Assembly: GCA_031288935.1 (NCBI GenBank)
Contig: JAITQL010000149.1
Location: 1 to 9,393, forward strand
DNA: 9,393 nt
Reading direction: 5' to 3'
DNA from: Tannerella sp.
GTDB lineage: Bacteria > Bacteroidota > Bacteroidia > Bacteroidales > Tannerellaceae
This document shows positions 1 through 6,514 of this stretch, one piece after another. The notes beneath the pieces are model-generated. The model was not told the DNA's origin, ran no database searches, and was given only the letters and a program-made list of their open reading frames with translations. Each line of letters starts with the position of its first letter. The stretch's first letter is position 1. The position numbers and the translations under genes are program-made.

Positions 1-1
1 C

Positions 2-817
2 AAAATCCTGTTCAGAATCGAAATCACCGGCGAGGGAAAAACCGAAGCGCTTGCCAGGGAATATGCCGAAAGCGTATCCATCGACTTTTCGCAGAGCGGC
101 GACCGGGTGTCGGCCGAAACCGTATTGCCGAACATCCGGTGCAGCGGGGACTGCGGACGAACTACCCACTACGTGGTGGTCGCCCCCAAAAACGTTGCGG
201 CCGATCTCGAAAACAAATACGGGAACATTCAGCTGGACCGTCTCCTGCAGCCGTTGAAGGTCGACCTGAAATACGGCAACCTCCAGGCCGGTTCGCTGGG
301 CGGGGCGACAATCGACATCAAATACGGCAATGTCACCGTCCAGTCGTGTGAAAGCCTGGAACTCGACAGCAAGTATTCCGGGATTACGCTTGGTACGGTA
401 GGGACGCTCAAGGCCGATTCCAAGTATGACAAATTCCGGATCGAGTCGGTTGTGGACGTCAGACTGAACACGGCCTATACCGACGTGAAGGCAGACAGGC
501 TCCTGAAGAGTTTTGTGGCCGGCGATTTCAAATACTGTTCGCTGACCGTATCGGAAGTGGCAGTCGACTTTTCGCGGATAAAAATAGATGCGGCGTATAC
601 GAACGTACAGATCGCCTTCAACGACAGGCACAGTTTCAACGCCGTCCTGTTTACGCGCTACGGGAAGATTCGCGTCGATAAACTGGCGCCGTTAGTGTTC
701 AGCGGCTCCTCCGAAGCGAAAAACAACCAAGTTTCGTATATCGGGCGCTTCGGTCAGGACAGCCAGCCGTCCGCATCGGTCGATATTTCCATATCGTACG
801 GAAACATCACCTTCTGA
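2..817 (+). CDS. Beta-solenoid repeat protein, adhesin-like (DUF4097-like), 5' end missing
   Basis: The reading frame is open from the left edge, so the true start lies outside the window. 271 residues are visible, ending in TGA at 815-817. An ATG at 107 is internal and unlikely to be the start, because the codons before it also read as protein (an I-E-I-T-G-E-G-K stretch, then S-I-D-F-S). From about base 210 the protein is made of short units with a Tyr after a charged or small residue (N-K-Y-G-N, L-K-Y-G-N, I-K-Y-G-N, S-K-Y-S-G, T-A-Y-T-D and so on). The first six Tyr codons start at 218, 272, 323, 374, 425 and 476, a 17-18 residue period. This spacing and the alternating hydrophobic residues suggest a right-handed beta-solenoid. 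Similar Bacteroidota proteins, often called putative adhesins, are exported and frequently sit beside an ECF sigma/anti-sigma pair; that context cannot be tested here. The molecular function is unknown. The gene converges on the M16 peptidase gene. Confidence 0.75.
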   Translation, partial: KILFRIEITGEGKTEALAREYAESVSIDFSQSGDRVSAETVLPNIRCSGDCGRTTHYVVVAPKNVAADLENKYGNIQLDRLLQPLKVDLKYGNLQAGSLGGATIDIKYGNVTVQSCESLELDSKYSGITLGTVGTLKADSKYDKFRIESVVDVRLNTAYTDVKADRLLKSFVAGDFKYCSLTVSEVAVDFSRIKIDAAYTNVQIAFNDRHSFNAVLFTRYGKIRVDKLAPLVFSGSSEAKNNQVSYIGRFGQDSQPSASVDISISYGNITF

Positions 818-864
818 TGTAAAAAGCAAGGAGTCTGTACCTCCGCCGTCTTTGCAGGTGTGCT

Positions 865-913
865 GAAGCAGTCCGGTTCTCTTCCTTGCGGGGAGAGGTG
901 GCCGGGCTGCTTC
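865..913. terminator. Long hairpin between convergent genes, possible bidirectional terminator
   Basis: GAAGCAG-T-CCGG (865-876) pairs with CCGG-G-CTGCTTC (902-913), giving 12 pairs with one G-T wobble. An inner stem of 879-885 with 891-897 (one wobble) closes a five-base loop. The hairpin lies between the stop of the repeat protein (817) and the stop of the M16 peptidase (935), where a shared terminator is expected. Neither side has a clear T-tract, so it is not a classic intrinsic terminator. The pairing is seen directly; the role is inferred. Confidence 0.5.
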
Positions 914-934
914 CTGCCATTTGTGAACAGCGTC

Positions 935-3757
935 TCACTGATAGAAGTCTCTTTTCCCCATTCGCACCACATCGCCGAAGGTAGCCAGCTGACGCATGTC
1001 CATCTTCCGCGAATTGCCGACCACGACGTAGGCCAGTGTGCGCCCCTGCACGTTGGCGCGGTAGAAGCGAACCACGTCGTCCATGTTCATCTGCCGGATG
1101 TCGTGCAGCAGGAAGCGGTTCGGGTCGTCCGCATAACCGCTTTGCCGGTAAAGCGCGATCTTCGTGGAAAGCTCTCGGAAGGACGGGTATTCGTTGTTGA
1201 TCTGATTGAGCAGGGTCTGGATCACGTCCGCAATCTTTTCGGGATGTTCCGGCATGTCCCGTATCAGCGAGTTGAGCACTTTCAGGGCATCTATCGTCTT
1301 GTCGCTTTGCGTGGAGAGATAGGTGACAAAACGGGTGGGCTTGTCCGACTGGCAGAACGGGGGCAGACGGTAGGCGCCGGAAGTGTAATAGGCCAGTGAA
1401 CGAAATTCGCGAATCTCCTGAAACATCAGCGACGACATGCCTTCGCCGAAGTATCGGGAAAACAGATTCGCCTCGTGACGCTTTTCGAGGGTCTCCAGAG
1501 GGCTGCAGGACATGTAGGCATAGATGATGTTCTGGAACACGTCCGGCATGTCGTAGAAAAACACCAGCGAGCGGTCGTAGGAAACGAACTCGCGGTAGAC
1601 GGGCGAACGGGCGGTTTGCGTGACCTTGTCCAGGTCAAACGTCTTTTTCACCTGCTCGGCCACTTCTCCTGCATCCAGCGCACCGCAGTAGTGCAAACTG
1701 CATTCCACCTGCTGCATCCGGTGGAAAATATCGACCAGTTCCCGGCCTTTGATCTCCTTCACCTCGCTGAGCGAGAGTTTGCTCATGTATTGCGACTGCC
1801 GCCCGTACTGGACGTATTCGAACAGCGCTTCCGCCACTTCGCTGTTCGACTTGAAGAAGGCCTTTTCGGTCACCTTGGCGTCGTCAACCAGCGTTTTCAG
1901 CTTTTTATCATCCGCCTTCACCTGCGTCAGAAAATCGTTGACCAGCGTCAGCGTCTCGTCAAAGGCCTTGTCGAAGCCGCTTATCTTCAGCGTGAAATAA
2001 TCCTTGTCCACGTCCATGTCGAGCGTGCTGCCCAGCGTCTGCAACCGCATCCGGAACGCCTCGAACGTGCACGATTCCGTTCCCAGCATGGGGATGTACG
2101 TCGTCAGGTATTTCAGCCTGGGTTCCTCCAGCAGTCCGACGCCATAGACAAACTTGAACGTAAAGATGTGATTGATCCGGTTCGGCGTGACGTACAGCGT
2201 CACTTTGGGCGTCAGCGTCACGGTCTGCACGTCTTCCCCGAAATCCAGAAAGCGGGGCTTGACCTCCTGCACCGGAATGTCCTCCAGCTGCCGGGCATAG
2301 TCCGACGTTGCATCCGCATGAGCGGGCAGGATCGGAGCAAAATCGGGCTTGGAAAGGTTGTCCTTGTGATAACGCCCTGTCTTTTTCCTTACAAACAGAT
2401 AATTGTCGCCGAAATATTTATTTGCAACCTTCACCACATCTTCCTTGCTCAGGGCGCCGGTGCGCTCCAGTTCGCTCCTGTAGTCCGCCCACGTCTTTCC
2501 CTGCGAAAACAGACGTACCAGCACCTGACTGCGCGAATCAATGTCTTCCAGTTCCGTGAAGTGATGGCGCAGACGTTCCTGCTTCAGGCTGTTGAACAGT
2601 TCGTCCGTGAAATCGCCTTTCTTCAGGCGTTCCACTTCGCGCCAGATCATTTTCTCGGCCTTCCGGCAAGTCTGCGAAACCAGTTTCGGCACGACAACAA
2701 TGCCTACAAACCCGGCTTCATTGAACGTTTCCCCGCCTACCATGGCGCCCATCACTTTCCGGTTGACCATCAGCTTGTCCAAATAGCCGGTGCCGTTGGT
2801 ATTGTTCAGAATCCCCGAGGCAATGTCCAGCGCCGCCTGGTCGGGATGATTGGCGGGCACGCCCCGAAAGCCGATCGCCACCGCTTTCATCAGCGGCATC
2901 GGCACCTTGATGGATGTTTTTTCCCGTCCGCGAAAAGGCGGAATCTTCACGGCGCTGCGCCCCCTGAGCGTTCCCCTGGGAATACGTGAAAAGGTACGTT
3001 CCAGCAGCGGCAGGATCGTTTCCGTTTCAAAATCTCCGCTCAGAATCAGCCCCATGTTGGACGCCACATAATATTCCCTGAAGAATTTCCGCATCTCCGA
3101 CAAGCGCGGATTCTTCAGGTTTTCCGTACTTCCAATGACGGGATAGGCATAGGGATGCGGTTGAAAATAAACCTCCATCAACTTCTCGATGGCCTGGTTG
3201 AGCATCATGTCGTTGCGCCTGTTTTTTTCTTCATACACGGTTTCGAGTTCGCTCTGGAACATGCGGAATACGGGATTCAACAGCCGTTCGCTGTTGATTT
3301 CCGCCCAGTGAGCCAGGTATTGGGGAGAAAACACATTGTGGTAAACGGTGTAGTCATACGACGTGCCGGCATTCAGTTTCGTCCCGCCGTATTTGGAAAT
3401 CAGTTTGTCGAACTCGTTTGGAATCACGTACCGGGCTGCGCGGACGCTCAGCTCGTTAATCTCCTGTTGAATCGTCTTGCGCACCAGGGAGTCTTTCGTC
3501 TGCGCCAGGTCGTCATACTTTGCGGCAATGGCATCCAGCCATACTTTTTCGGCTGCGTAATCCACCGTCCCGATCTTGTCCGTACCCTTGAACATGATGT
3601 GCTCAAAATAATGGGCTATTCCCGTATTGGGACTGTCCTTCGAACCGGCCTTTACCACTACGGCGCCAAAGACTTTCGGCTGATGATGGTCTTCATTGAG
3701 CCAAACGGTCAATCCGTTATCCAGCGTATATTCTTTTACCTCCGTAGACATCTGCAT
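935..3757 (-). CDS. M16 family zinc metallopeptidase (insulinase/pitrilysin-like), two-half, about 940 aa
   Basis: Predicted zinc endopeptidase of clan ME that cleaves peptides inside a closed chamber. Numbering is from the ATG at 3757. The inverted zinc motif H49-Y-F-E52-H53 is followed by E170 and E177, spaced like the E182/E189 pair of insulin-degrading enzyme. The gap from the motif to E177 is about 120 residues rather than about 76, because of a helical insertion near residues 65-110 that I recall in other Bacteroidota members. An M16_C-like segment (L-S-G-D-F-E) begins near residue 240. The C-terminal half has no second zinc motif but carries R783 and Y790, matching the Arg/Tyr pair of insulin-degrading enzyme (bases about 1388-1411). 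Start choice: an ATG at 3772 follows two in-frame stops, but GGGAGG at 3765-3770 sits seven bases before the ATG at 3757, so 3757 is preferred; 3751 is also possible. No start gives a signal peptide, so a cytoplasmic enzyme is predicted, unlike many exported relatives. The natural substrate is unknown. Confidence 0.92.
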   Translation of the reverse strand: MQMSTEVKEYTLDNGLTVWLNEDHHQPKVFGAVVVKAGSKDSPNTGIAHYFEHIMFKGTDKIGTVDYAAEKVWLDAIAAKYDDLAQTKDSLVRKTIQQEINELSVRAARYVIPNEFDKLISKYGGTKLNAGTSYDYTVYHNVFSPQYLAHWAEINSERLLNPVFRMFQSELETVYEEKNRRNDMMLNQAIEKLMEVYFQPHPYAYPVIGSTENLKNPRLSEMRKFFREYYVASNMGLILSGDFETETILPLLERTFSRIPRGTLRGRSAVKIPPFRGREKTSIKVPMPLMKAVAIGFRGVPANHPDQAALDIASGILNNTNGTGYLDKLMVNRKVMGAMVGGETFNEAGFVGIVVVPKLVSQTCRKAEKMIWREVERLKKGDFTDELFNSLKQERLRHHFTELEDIDSRSQVLVRLFSQGKTWADYRSELERTGALSKEDVVKVANKYFGDNYLFVRKKTGRYHKDNLSKPDFAPILPAHADATSDYARQLEDIPVQEVKPRFLDFGEDVQTVTLTPKVTLYVTPNRINHIFTFKFVYGVGLLEEPRLKYLTTYIPMLGTESCTFEAFRMRLQTLGSTLDMDVDKDYFTLKISGFDKAFDETLTLVNDFLTQVKADDKKLKTLVDDAKVTEKAFFKSNSEVAEALFEYVQYGRQSQYMSKLSLSEVKEIKGRELVDIFHRMQQVECSLHYCGALDAGEVAEQVKKTFDLDKVTQTARSPVYREFVSYDRSLVFFYDMPDVFQNIIYAYMSCSPLETLEKRHEANLFSRYFGEGMSSLMFQEIREFRSLAYYTSGAYRLPPFCQSDKPTRFVTYLSTQSDKTIDALKVLNSLIRDMPEHPEKIADVIQTLLNQINNEYPSFRELSTKIALYRQSGYADDPNRFLLHDIRQMNMDDVVRFYRANVQGRTLAYVVVGNSRKMDMRQLATFGDVVRMGKRDFYQ

Positions 3758-3764
3758 TTCCGAG

Positions 3765-3770
3765 CCTCCC
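3765..3770 (-). promoter_or_regulatory. Shine-Dalgarno-like GGGAGG that decides the M16 start
   Basis: On the minus strand GGGAGG lies seven bases before the ATG at 3757, the optimal spacing. It overlaps the upstream ATG at 3772, which itself follows TGA TGA directly. A site this strong is unusual in Bacteroidota and argues for initiation at 3757. Confidence 0.5.
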
Positions 3771-3846
3771 ATTCATCAAAGAGAACCGATCCCTCGTCCG
3801 CACCGTCTGTGCCTGATAGATTCATTATATTTCTGTTTTGTTGGCG

Positions 3847-3854
3847 CAAAAATA
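3847..3854 (-). promoter_or_regulatory. Possible Bacteroidota -7 promoter element for the M16 gene
   Basis: The minus strand reads TATTTTTG, matching TAnnTTTG, about 90 bases before the M16 start at 3757. No clear TTTG (-33) element is seen 19-21 bases upstream, so this rests on the -7 match alone in an A/T-rich stretch. Confidence 0.35.
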
Positions 3855-3886
3855 ATAACTTCCTGACATTCCATGCCGGACAGTGT

Positions 3887-4077
3887 TTCTTTTTTATCAA
3901 AAGCAGGGATAGCTTGTACAAACCCTTTCATGCGCTCATCCGCTTCGGGCAACAGCCGAAAGGTGTTCAATCGACAGACGGCATGCGATTTTCGCATCTC
4001 CGTCTGCCGCAAGCAGCCGTGCGGAGAAACCATCGCGATCCAATACTTTTTATTCTTTTTTAAAGCATCAAAAGCAG
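3887..4077. repeat. Imperfect direct repeat pair flanking hairpins
   Basis: Copy 1 (3887-3906) is TTCTTTTTTA running straight into TCAAAAGCAG. Copy 2 (4053-4077) has the same TTCTTTTTTA, then about five extra bases (AAGCA), then TCAAAAGCAG. The copies lie in the same orientation, 166 bases apart start to start, and enclose the hairpins at 3975-4024. They could be two copies of a protein-binding site or a trace of a local duplication. T-rich sequence raises the chance of coincidence for the first half, but the 11-base ATCAAAAGCAG match is exact. Confidence 0.4.
3975..4024. other. Two adjacent hairpins in the GH16-M16 gap
   Basis: CAGACGG (3975-3981) pairs with CCGTCTG (4000-4006), and ATGCG (3983-3987) continues the stem with CGCAT (3993-3997) around a five-base loop: 12 pairs with a small internal bulge. 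Immediately next to it CCGCA (4007-4011) pairs with TGCGG (4020-4024). On the minus strand they lie about 115-165 bases after the GH16 stop. There is no T-tract on the minus-strand exit, so they may be a terminator, a processed 3' end or a small structured RNA. Confidence 0.4.
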
Positions 4078-4137
4078 CCTCGCACCCTGCCTTGCGTCAA
4101 CCGCTTAAATCCACCGGAAACAACCCGTGTATCTTCA

Positions 4138-4971
4138 TCATCGTGCATCGTTTTTTTGAAACACTCTCACATAATCTATTTCATAAACAGCGGGCAAACT
4201 GCTTTCATCCACTCCCTGAGCGCCGCCCCAATCGCCTCCCCAGGCCAGATTCAGTTTCAGGTAGAACGGACGGTTGAAAGGCCAGGTATCCTTATTTCCG
4301 GTTTTATCATTTGCAAACTCGAAGTAGACTTCGCCATCCAAATATGCCCTGATCAAATCGGGCGTCCATTCCACGGCATACGTATGAAAATCGTCTTGCG
4401 CCGTGGCGACGAACTTTTCCTGCGACTTCTGCGTTCCGGTGGAGTGGTAGTAGGCCTTGCTGTGAATCGTAGCGGAAACCCAGTTGGGGCGGTATCCCAC
4501 TTCTTCCATGATGTCTATTTCCCCGTCGTCGGGCCAATTCTCGAAAGGTTGCGACAGCATCCAGAACGCGGGCCAGGTGCCTTTTCCTTTCGGCAGTTTG
4601 AGCCTTGCTTCGAAATAACCGTACAGCCAGCTTTCCTTCGTGTTCATCCGGGTTGAGATCACCTCGTCCCCGTGTTTGCGGGCAATGATCTTCAACGACC
4701 CGTCGCAGACCAGCGCCGTCGTGTCGCGTTCGTAGAAACCGGGCACGTAGTTTTGCAGCTCGTGGTTGCCCCAGCCATAGTTGCCATTCTCAAACCACCA
4801 GTCGGCAGCATCGGGCAGACGTTCCGGCGCGTCAAACTCATCGTGCCAGACGAGAGAATACCCTGCGGGAGGGATAATTCCTTCCTTATCGGGAATTGCC
4901 TGCCTGTCACCCCCGCAACCTGTCCCCAGCAGCAAGGGGATATATAATATATACTGATACATCCGTCTCAT
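4138..4971 (-). CDS. GH16 endo-beta-glucanase (laminarinase-type) lipoprotein
   Basis: A 277-residue glycoside hydrolase of family 16, predicted to cut beta-1,3 or mixed-linkage beta-glucans with retention of configuration. The N-terminus has M-R-R-M, a hydrophobic stretch and a lipobox-like L-G-T-G-C19, so it should be a lipid-anchored envelope protein. The catalytic domain spans about residues 38-273. The signature E151-I-D153-I-M-E156 (nucleophile, helper Asp, acid/base) has the extra Met of the beta-bulge type seen in laminarinases. Other family signatures are W-H-D-E-F near 42, G-N-H-E-L-Q near 68, G-T-W-P-A-F-W-M near 131 and W-G-G-D-W-G-G near 244. There is no carbohydrate-binding module, so this is close to a minimal single-domain enzyme. 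An ATG three codons in (4962) is an alternative start. It is preceded by a possible small ORF ending four bases upstream. No SusC/SusD partner is visible. The family is certain; the exact substrate is not. Confidence 0.95.
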   Translation of the reverse strand: MRRMYQYILYIPLLLGTGCGGDRQAIPDKEGIIPPAGYSLVWHDEFDAPERLPDAADWWFENGNYGWGNHELQNYVPGFYERDTTALVCDGSLKIIARKHGDEVISTRMNTKESWLYGYFEARLKLPKGKGTWPAFWMLSQPFENWPDDGEIDIMEEVGYRPNWVSATIHSKAYYHSTGTQKSQEKFVATAQDDFHTYAVEWTPDLIRAYLDGEVYFEFANDKTGNKDTWPFNRPFYLKLNLAWGGDWGGAQGVDESSLPAVYEIDYVRVFQKNDAR

Positions 4972-4975
4972 AATT

Positions 4976-5113
4976 TTATTTATTAAAAGAAATTTCCGCC
5001 ACTTCCGCCAGCCAGTAACCGATGAAGGAAACAGGCAGGATACCGCCTTCGGGAGCCATGCCTGTCAGCGGGAAACCGTCCGTTCCCGCCACAACTGCTT
5101 TCATCTGTTTCAT
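4976..5113 (-). CDS. Possible 45-residue small protein upstream of GH16
   Basis: I do not recognise this protein. The frame starts at ATG 5113 (a second Met codon lies three codons on) and ends in TAA four bases before the GH16 ATG, close enough for translational coupling. The product begins M-K-Q-M-K-A-V-V-A-G and ends in E-I-S-F-N-K, with a mostly hydrophobic middle (G-G-I-L-P-V-S-F-I-G-Y-W-L). Codons are like those of the neighbouring genes (TTC, CTG, ATC, GGC, TAC, GCG), which supports real coding. The start has an A/T-rich leader and no Shine-Dalgarno site, and a -7-like element (5150-5157) is about 37 bases upstream. The same frame is open up to 5251, but the extra residues look random and lie upstream of the promoter element. 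It may be a leader peptide, a small membrane-associated protein or a gene remnant. Confidence 0.4.
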   Translation of the reverse strand: MKQMKAVVAGTDGFPLTGMAPEGGILPVSFIGYWLAEVAEISFNK

Positions 5114-5149
5114 AAATGGGAATTTGAAATTATTACTTTGTAAACGGTG

Positions 5150-5157
5150 CAAATATA
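5150..5157 (-). promoter_or_regulatory. Possible -7 promoter element for the GH16 unit
   Basis: The minus strand reads TATATTTG, an exact match to the Bacteroidota TAnnTTTG element, 37 bases before the small-ORF ATG at 5113. A matching TTTG at -33 is not evident. Position and match together make it the best promoter candidate for this unit. Confidence 0.45.
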
Positions 5158-5384
5158 TCGACTTTTTGCAATATACGGCGCCTTCCCTCCTGTGTTTATA
5201 CGCTGCGCACACCCACTTCCACTCAAAAATATCAGCGCCCTTGTGAATCAAATTTTCTTCAAAAGCCCCCGTCTCTCGACAAAGAGACGCCCGTCTTTCG
5301 GATCATCCTGCCACTGCAAACTCAGTGAGGCTATCCAGAGGTGTTTACCGGACAGTTTGACGTCCGGAAGAAAAGTTTTGAGGC

Positions 5385-5420
5385 TATGAATTAACGCGAC
5401 AGGCAAAAATTATGAATTAA
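5385..5420 (+). repeat. Direct repeat upstream of the DUF4837-pdxA operon, candidate operator
   Basis: TATGAATTAA occurs exactly at 5385-5394 and 5411-5420, 26 bases apart, and AGGC precedes each copy (5381-5384 directly, 5401-5404 with six bases between). The pair lies just upstream of the -7-like element at 5448-5455. Its position suggests an activator or UP-like site, but the core is A/T-rich and could be chance. Confidence 0.35.
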
Positions 5421-5447
5421 AGCAGGGCGTGTTTCCGTATAAAATCG

Positions 5448-5455
5448 TAATTTTG
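5448..5455 (+). promoter_or_regulatory. Possible -7 promoter element for the DUF4837-pdxA operon
   Basis: TAATTTTG matches TAnnTTTG and ends 22 bases before the ATG at 5478, which would give a short leader. No clear TTTG is found 19-21 bases upstream. It is the only good match in the gap on this strand near the first gene. Confidence 0.45.
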
Positions 5456-5477
5456 CCCACATAAAAACTGATTTTGA

Positions 5478-6503
5478 ATGAAAACGCCGATTTTAACGCT
5501 GACTTTGGGTGTCTTGTGTTCAATGACATGGGTATCCTGCAATTTCTTTTCATCTTCATCAGGCTCTTCCGTGGGTGTACGCGCCACGGGAATCGCTTAT
5601 GAGGTGGTGGTTGTGGCCGATCATGCCGTATGGGACGATGTGGCTGGAAGCAGGCTCAGGGACGAGTTGCGGATGCCTGTTCCGGGACTTCCGCAGTCCG
5701 AACCTTCGATGCGGGTTACGTATGTGGAACCTGCCAACTTTAACGGATTGATGAACTATGTCCGCAATATTCTGATTGTAAAAACAGATGCGTCGCAGTA
5801 CACCAAGGTGTCTCTCAATACCGAAAGGGACAAGTGGGCGAACGGGCAGACGGTGATTCATGCAACGGCGCCGGACAAGGAGATGCTGGCCGAATACCTG
5901 GAGCAGCATCCGGGACAGCTGGTGGATTACTTCACGAAAATAGAAATGCGACGGATGGCGAACGTGCTGCAAAAGACGCACAACACCTGGGTTGAAAACA
6001 AACTGAAGGAAAAGTTCGGCATCACGCTCTATGCGCCGGAAGACTTCGATTCGTTCAAGGACACGACCGACTTCTTCTGGTCGTCCAACAATGCCGGCAC
6101 CGGTCGAATGGATCTGGTAGTCTATGCCTTCCCCTATGTCGACGGGCAGACGTTTACAAGGGACTATTTAATCGCCAAGCGCAACTCGGTATTGGGCGCC
6201 CATATTCCGGGGTCTTTTCCCGATTCATACATGACGACGGATACGGCGAACGTGACGTATGCGGCAAGCACGCAAAACGGCAAATACTGCGGTGTGCTGC
6301 GCGGCCTGTGGCAAATGGAAGGCGACATGATGGGCGGGCCGTTTGTCAGTTATGCCCGCCTGGACGAGGCAAACAGCCGCGTGGTCGTGGCCGAGGGATT
6401 CGTCTACTCGCCGGAAACCGACAAGCGCGCATACATGCGCCGTCTGGAAGGGGCGTTGCATACATTGCAGCTGCCCGGAGAATCTGAAGCGCAGGAAGAA
6501 TAA
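5478..6503 (+). CDS. DUF4837 family lipoprotein
   Basis: A 341-residue Bacteroidota protein of unknown function. The N-terminus M-K-T-P-I-L-T-L-T-L followed by a hydrophobic stretch and W-V-S-C21 is a lipoprotein signal; Trp at -3 is atypical for a lipobox. After a Ser-rich linker (25-32) come features I recall from DUF4837: Y-E-V-V-V-V-A near 41, P-G-L-P-Q-S-E-P at 69-76, R-N-I-L-I-V near 96, W-A-N-G-Q near 120, F-W-S-S near 200, a near-C-terminal G-L-W-Q-M-E-G-D-M-M-G-G-P-F (276-289) and E-G-F-V-Y-S-P (306-312). Length is typical of the family. It is the first gene of the plus-strand operon, with pdxA beginning 11 bases after its stop. The pairing with pdxA is, as I recall, common in Bacteroidales, but no biochemical link is known to me. 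The family call is strong; the role is open. Confidence 0.88.
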   Translation: MKTPILTLTLGVLCSMTWVSCNFFSSSSGSSVGVRATGIAYEVVVVADHAVWDDVAGSRLRDELRMPVPGLPQSEPSMRVTYVEPANFNGLMNYVRNILIVKTDASQYTKVSLNTERDKWANGQTVIHATAPDKEMLAEYLEQHPGQLVDYFTKIEMRRMANVLQKTHNTWVENKLKEKFGITLYAPEDFDSFKDTTDFFWSSNNAGTGRMDLVVYAFPYVDGQTFTRDYLIAKRNSVLGAHIPGSFPDSYMTTDTANVTYAASTQNGKYCGVLRGLWQMEGDMMGGPFVSYARLDEANSRVVVAEGFVYSPETDKRAYMRRLEGALHTLQLPGESEAQEE

Positions 6504-6514
6504 AGAAACGGAAG

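Larger units (their letters stand above)
3773..4137. other. Non-coding gap between the GH16 and M16 genes
   Basis: I find no convincing gene in these 365 bases. Short open frames exist on both strands: 85 codons at 3776-4033 minus, in frame with M16 but closed by TGA TGA, and a plus frame from 3873 that runs into GH16 antisense. Neither resembles a known protein. The gap does hold a minus-strand promoter-like element (3847-3854), two adjacent hairpins (3975-4006 and 4007-4024) and an imperfect direct repeat (3887-3906 and 4053-4077). It probably contains the end of the GH16 transcript and the M16 promoter, and it could hide a small RNA. Confidence 0.5.
5114..5477. other. Divergent intergenic regulatory region
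   Basis: These 364 bases separate the minus-strand GH16 unit from the plus-strand operon. I see no convincing gene. They hold a minus-strand -7-like element (5150-5157), a plus-strand one (5448-5455), a hairpin CGTCTCT/AGAGACG (5270-5276 with 5283-5289), a second hairpin CCGGAC/GTCCGG (5348-5353 with 5362-5367) and a 10-base direct repeat (5385-5394 and 5411-5420). The bases near the plus-strand start are A/T-rich, as expected for a promoter zone. Confidence 0.55.

Noticed and set aside
215..327. The repeated AAATACGG words as a possible CRISPR or tandem DNA array
   Set aside because: The words are short, unevenly spaced (54 then 51 bases) and fall in one codon phase, so they are explained by protein repeats.
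1475..2989. A 504-codon plus-strand open frame opposite the M16 gene
   Set aside because: It lies wholly antisense to a clear M16 peptidase. Its residues (rich in His, Arg, Gln, Val and Leu) reflect the G/C-rich third codon positions of the true gene, and it shows no domain.
3776..4033. An 85-codon minus-strand frame directly before and in frame with M16, as a possible N-terminal extension or separate gene
   Set aside because: Two consecutive TGA codons separate it from the M16 ATG, it has no signal peptide or known motif, and it spans the hairpins and the promoter-like element.
3155..4063. A 302-codon plus-strand open frame covering the M16 5' end and the gap
   Set aside because: Most of it is antisense to the M16 N-terminal domain, including the zinc motif. 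The remainder lies in the non-coding gap and has no recognisable motif.
3873..4277. A 134-codon plus-strand frame in the gap and over the GH16 3' end
   Set aside because: Its second half is antisense to GH16, and the composition (Cys-, Phe- and Ser-rich, low in acidic residues) is typical of a chance frame.
5114..5251. Extension of the small minus-strand ORF to an ATG at 5251
   Set aside because: The extra 46 residues look random (clusters of Cys, Lys and Tyr) and would place the start upstream of the TATATTTG promoter element.
5147..5389. An 80-codon plus-strand frame in the divergent gap
   Set aside because: No homology is recognised. It crosses two hairpins and the minus-strand promoter element, and it ends upstream of the operon promoter candidate.
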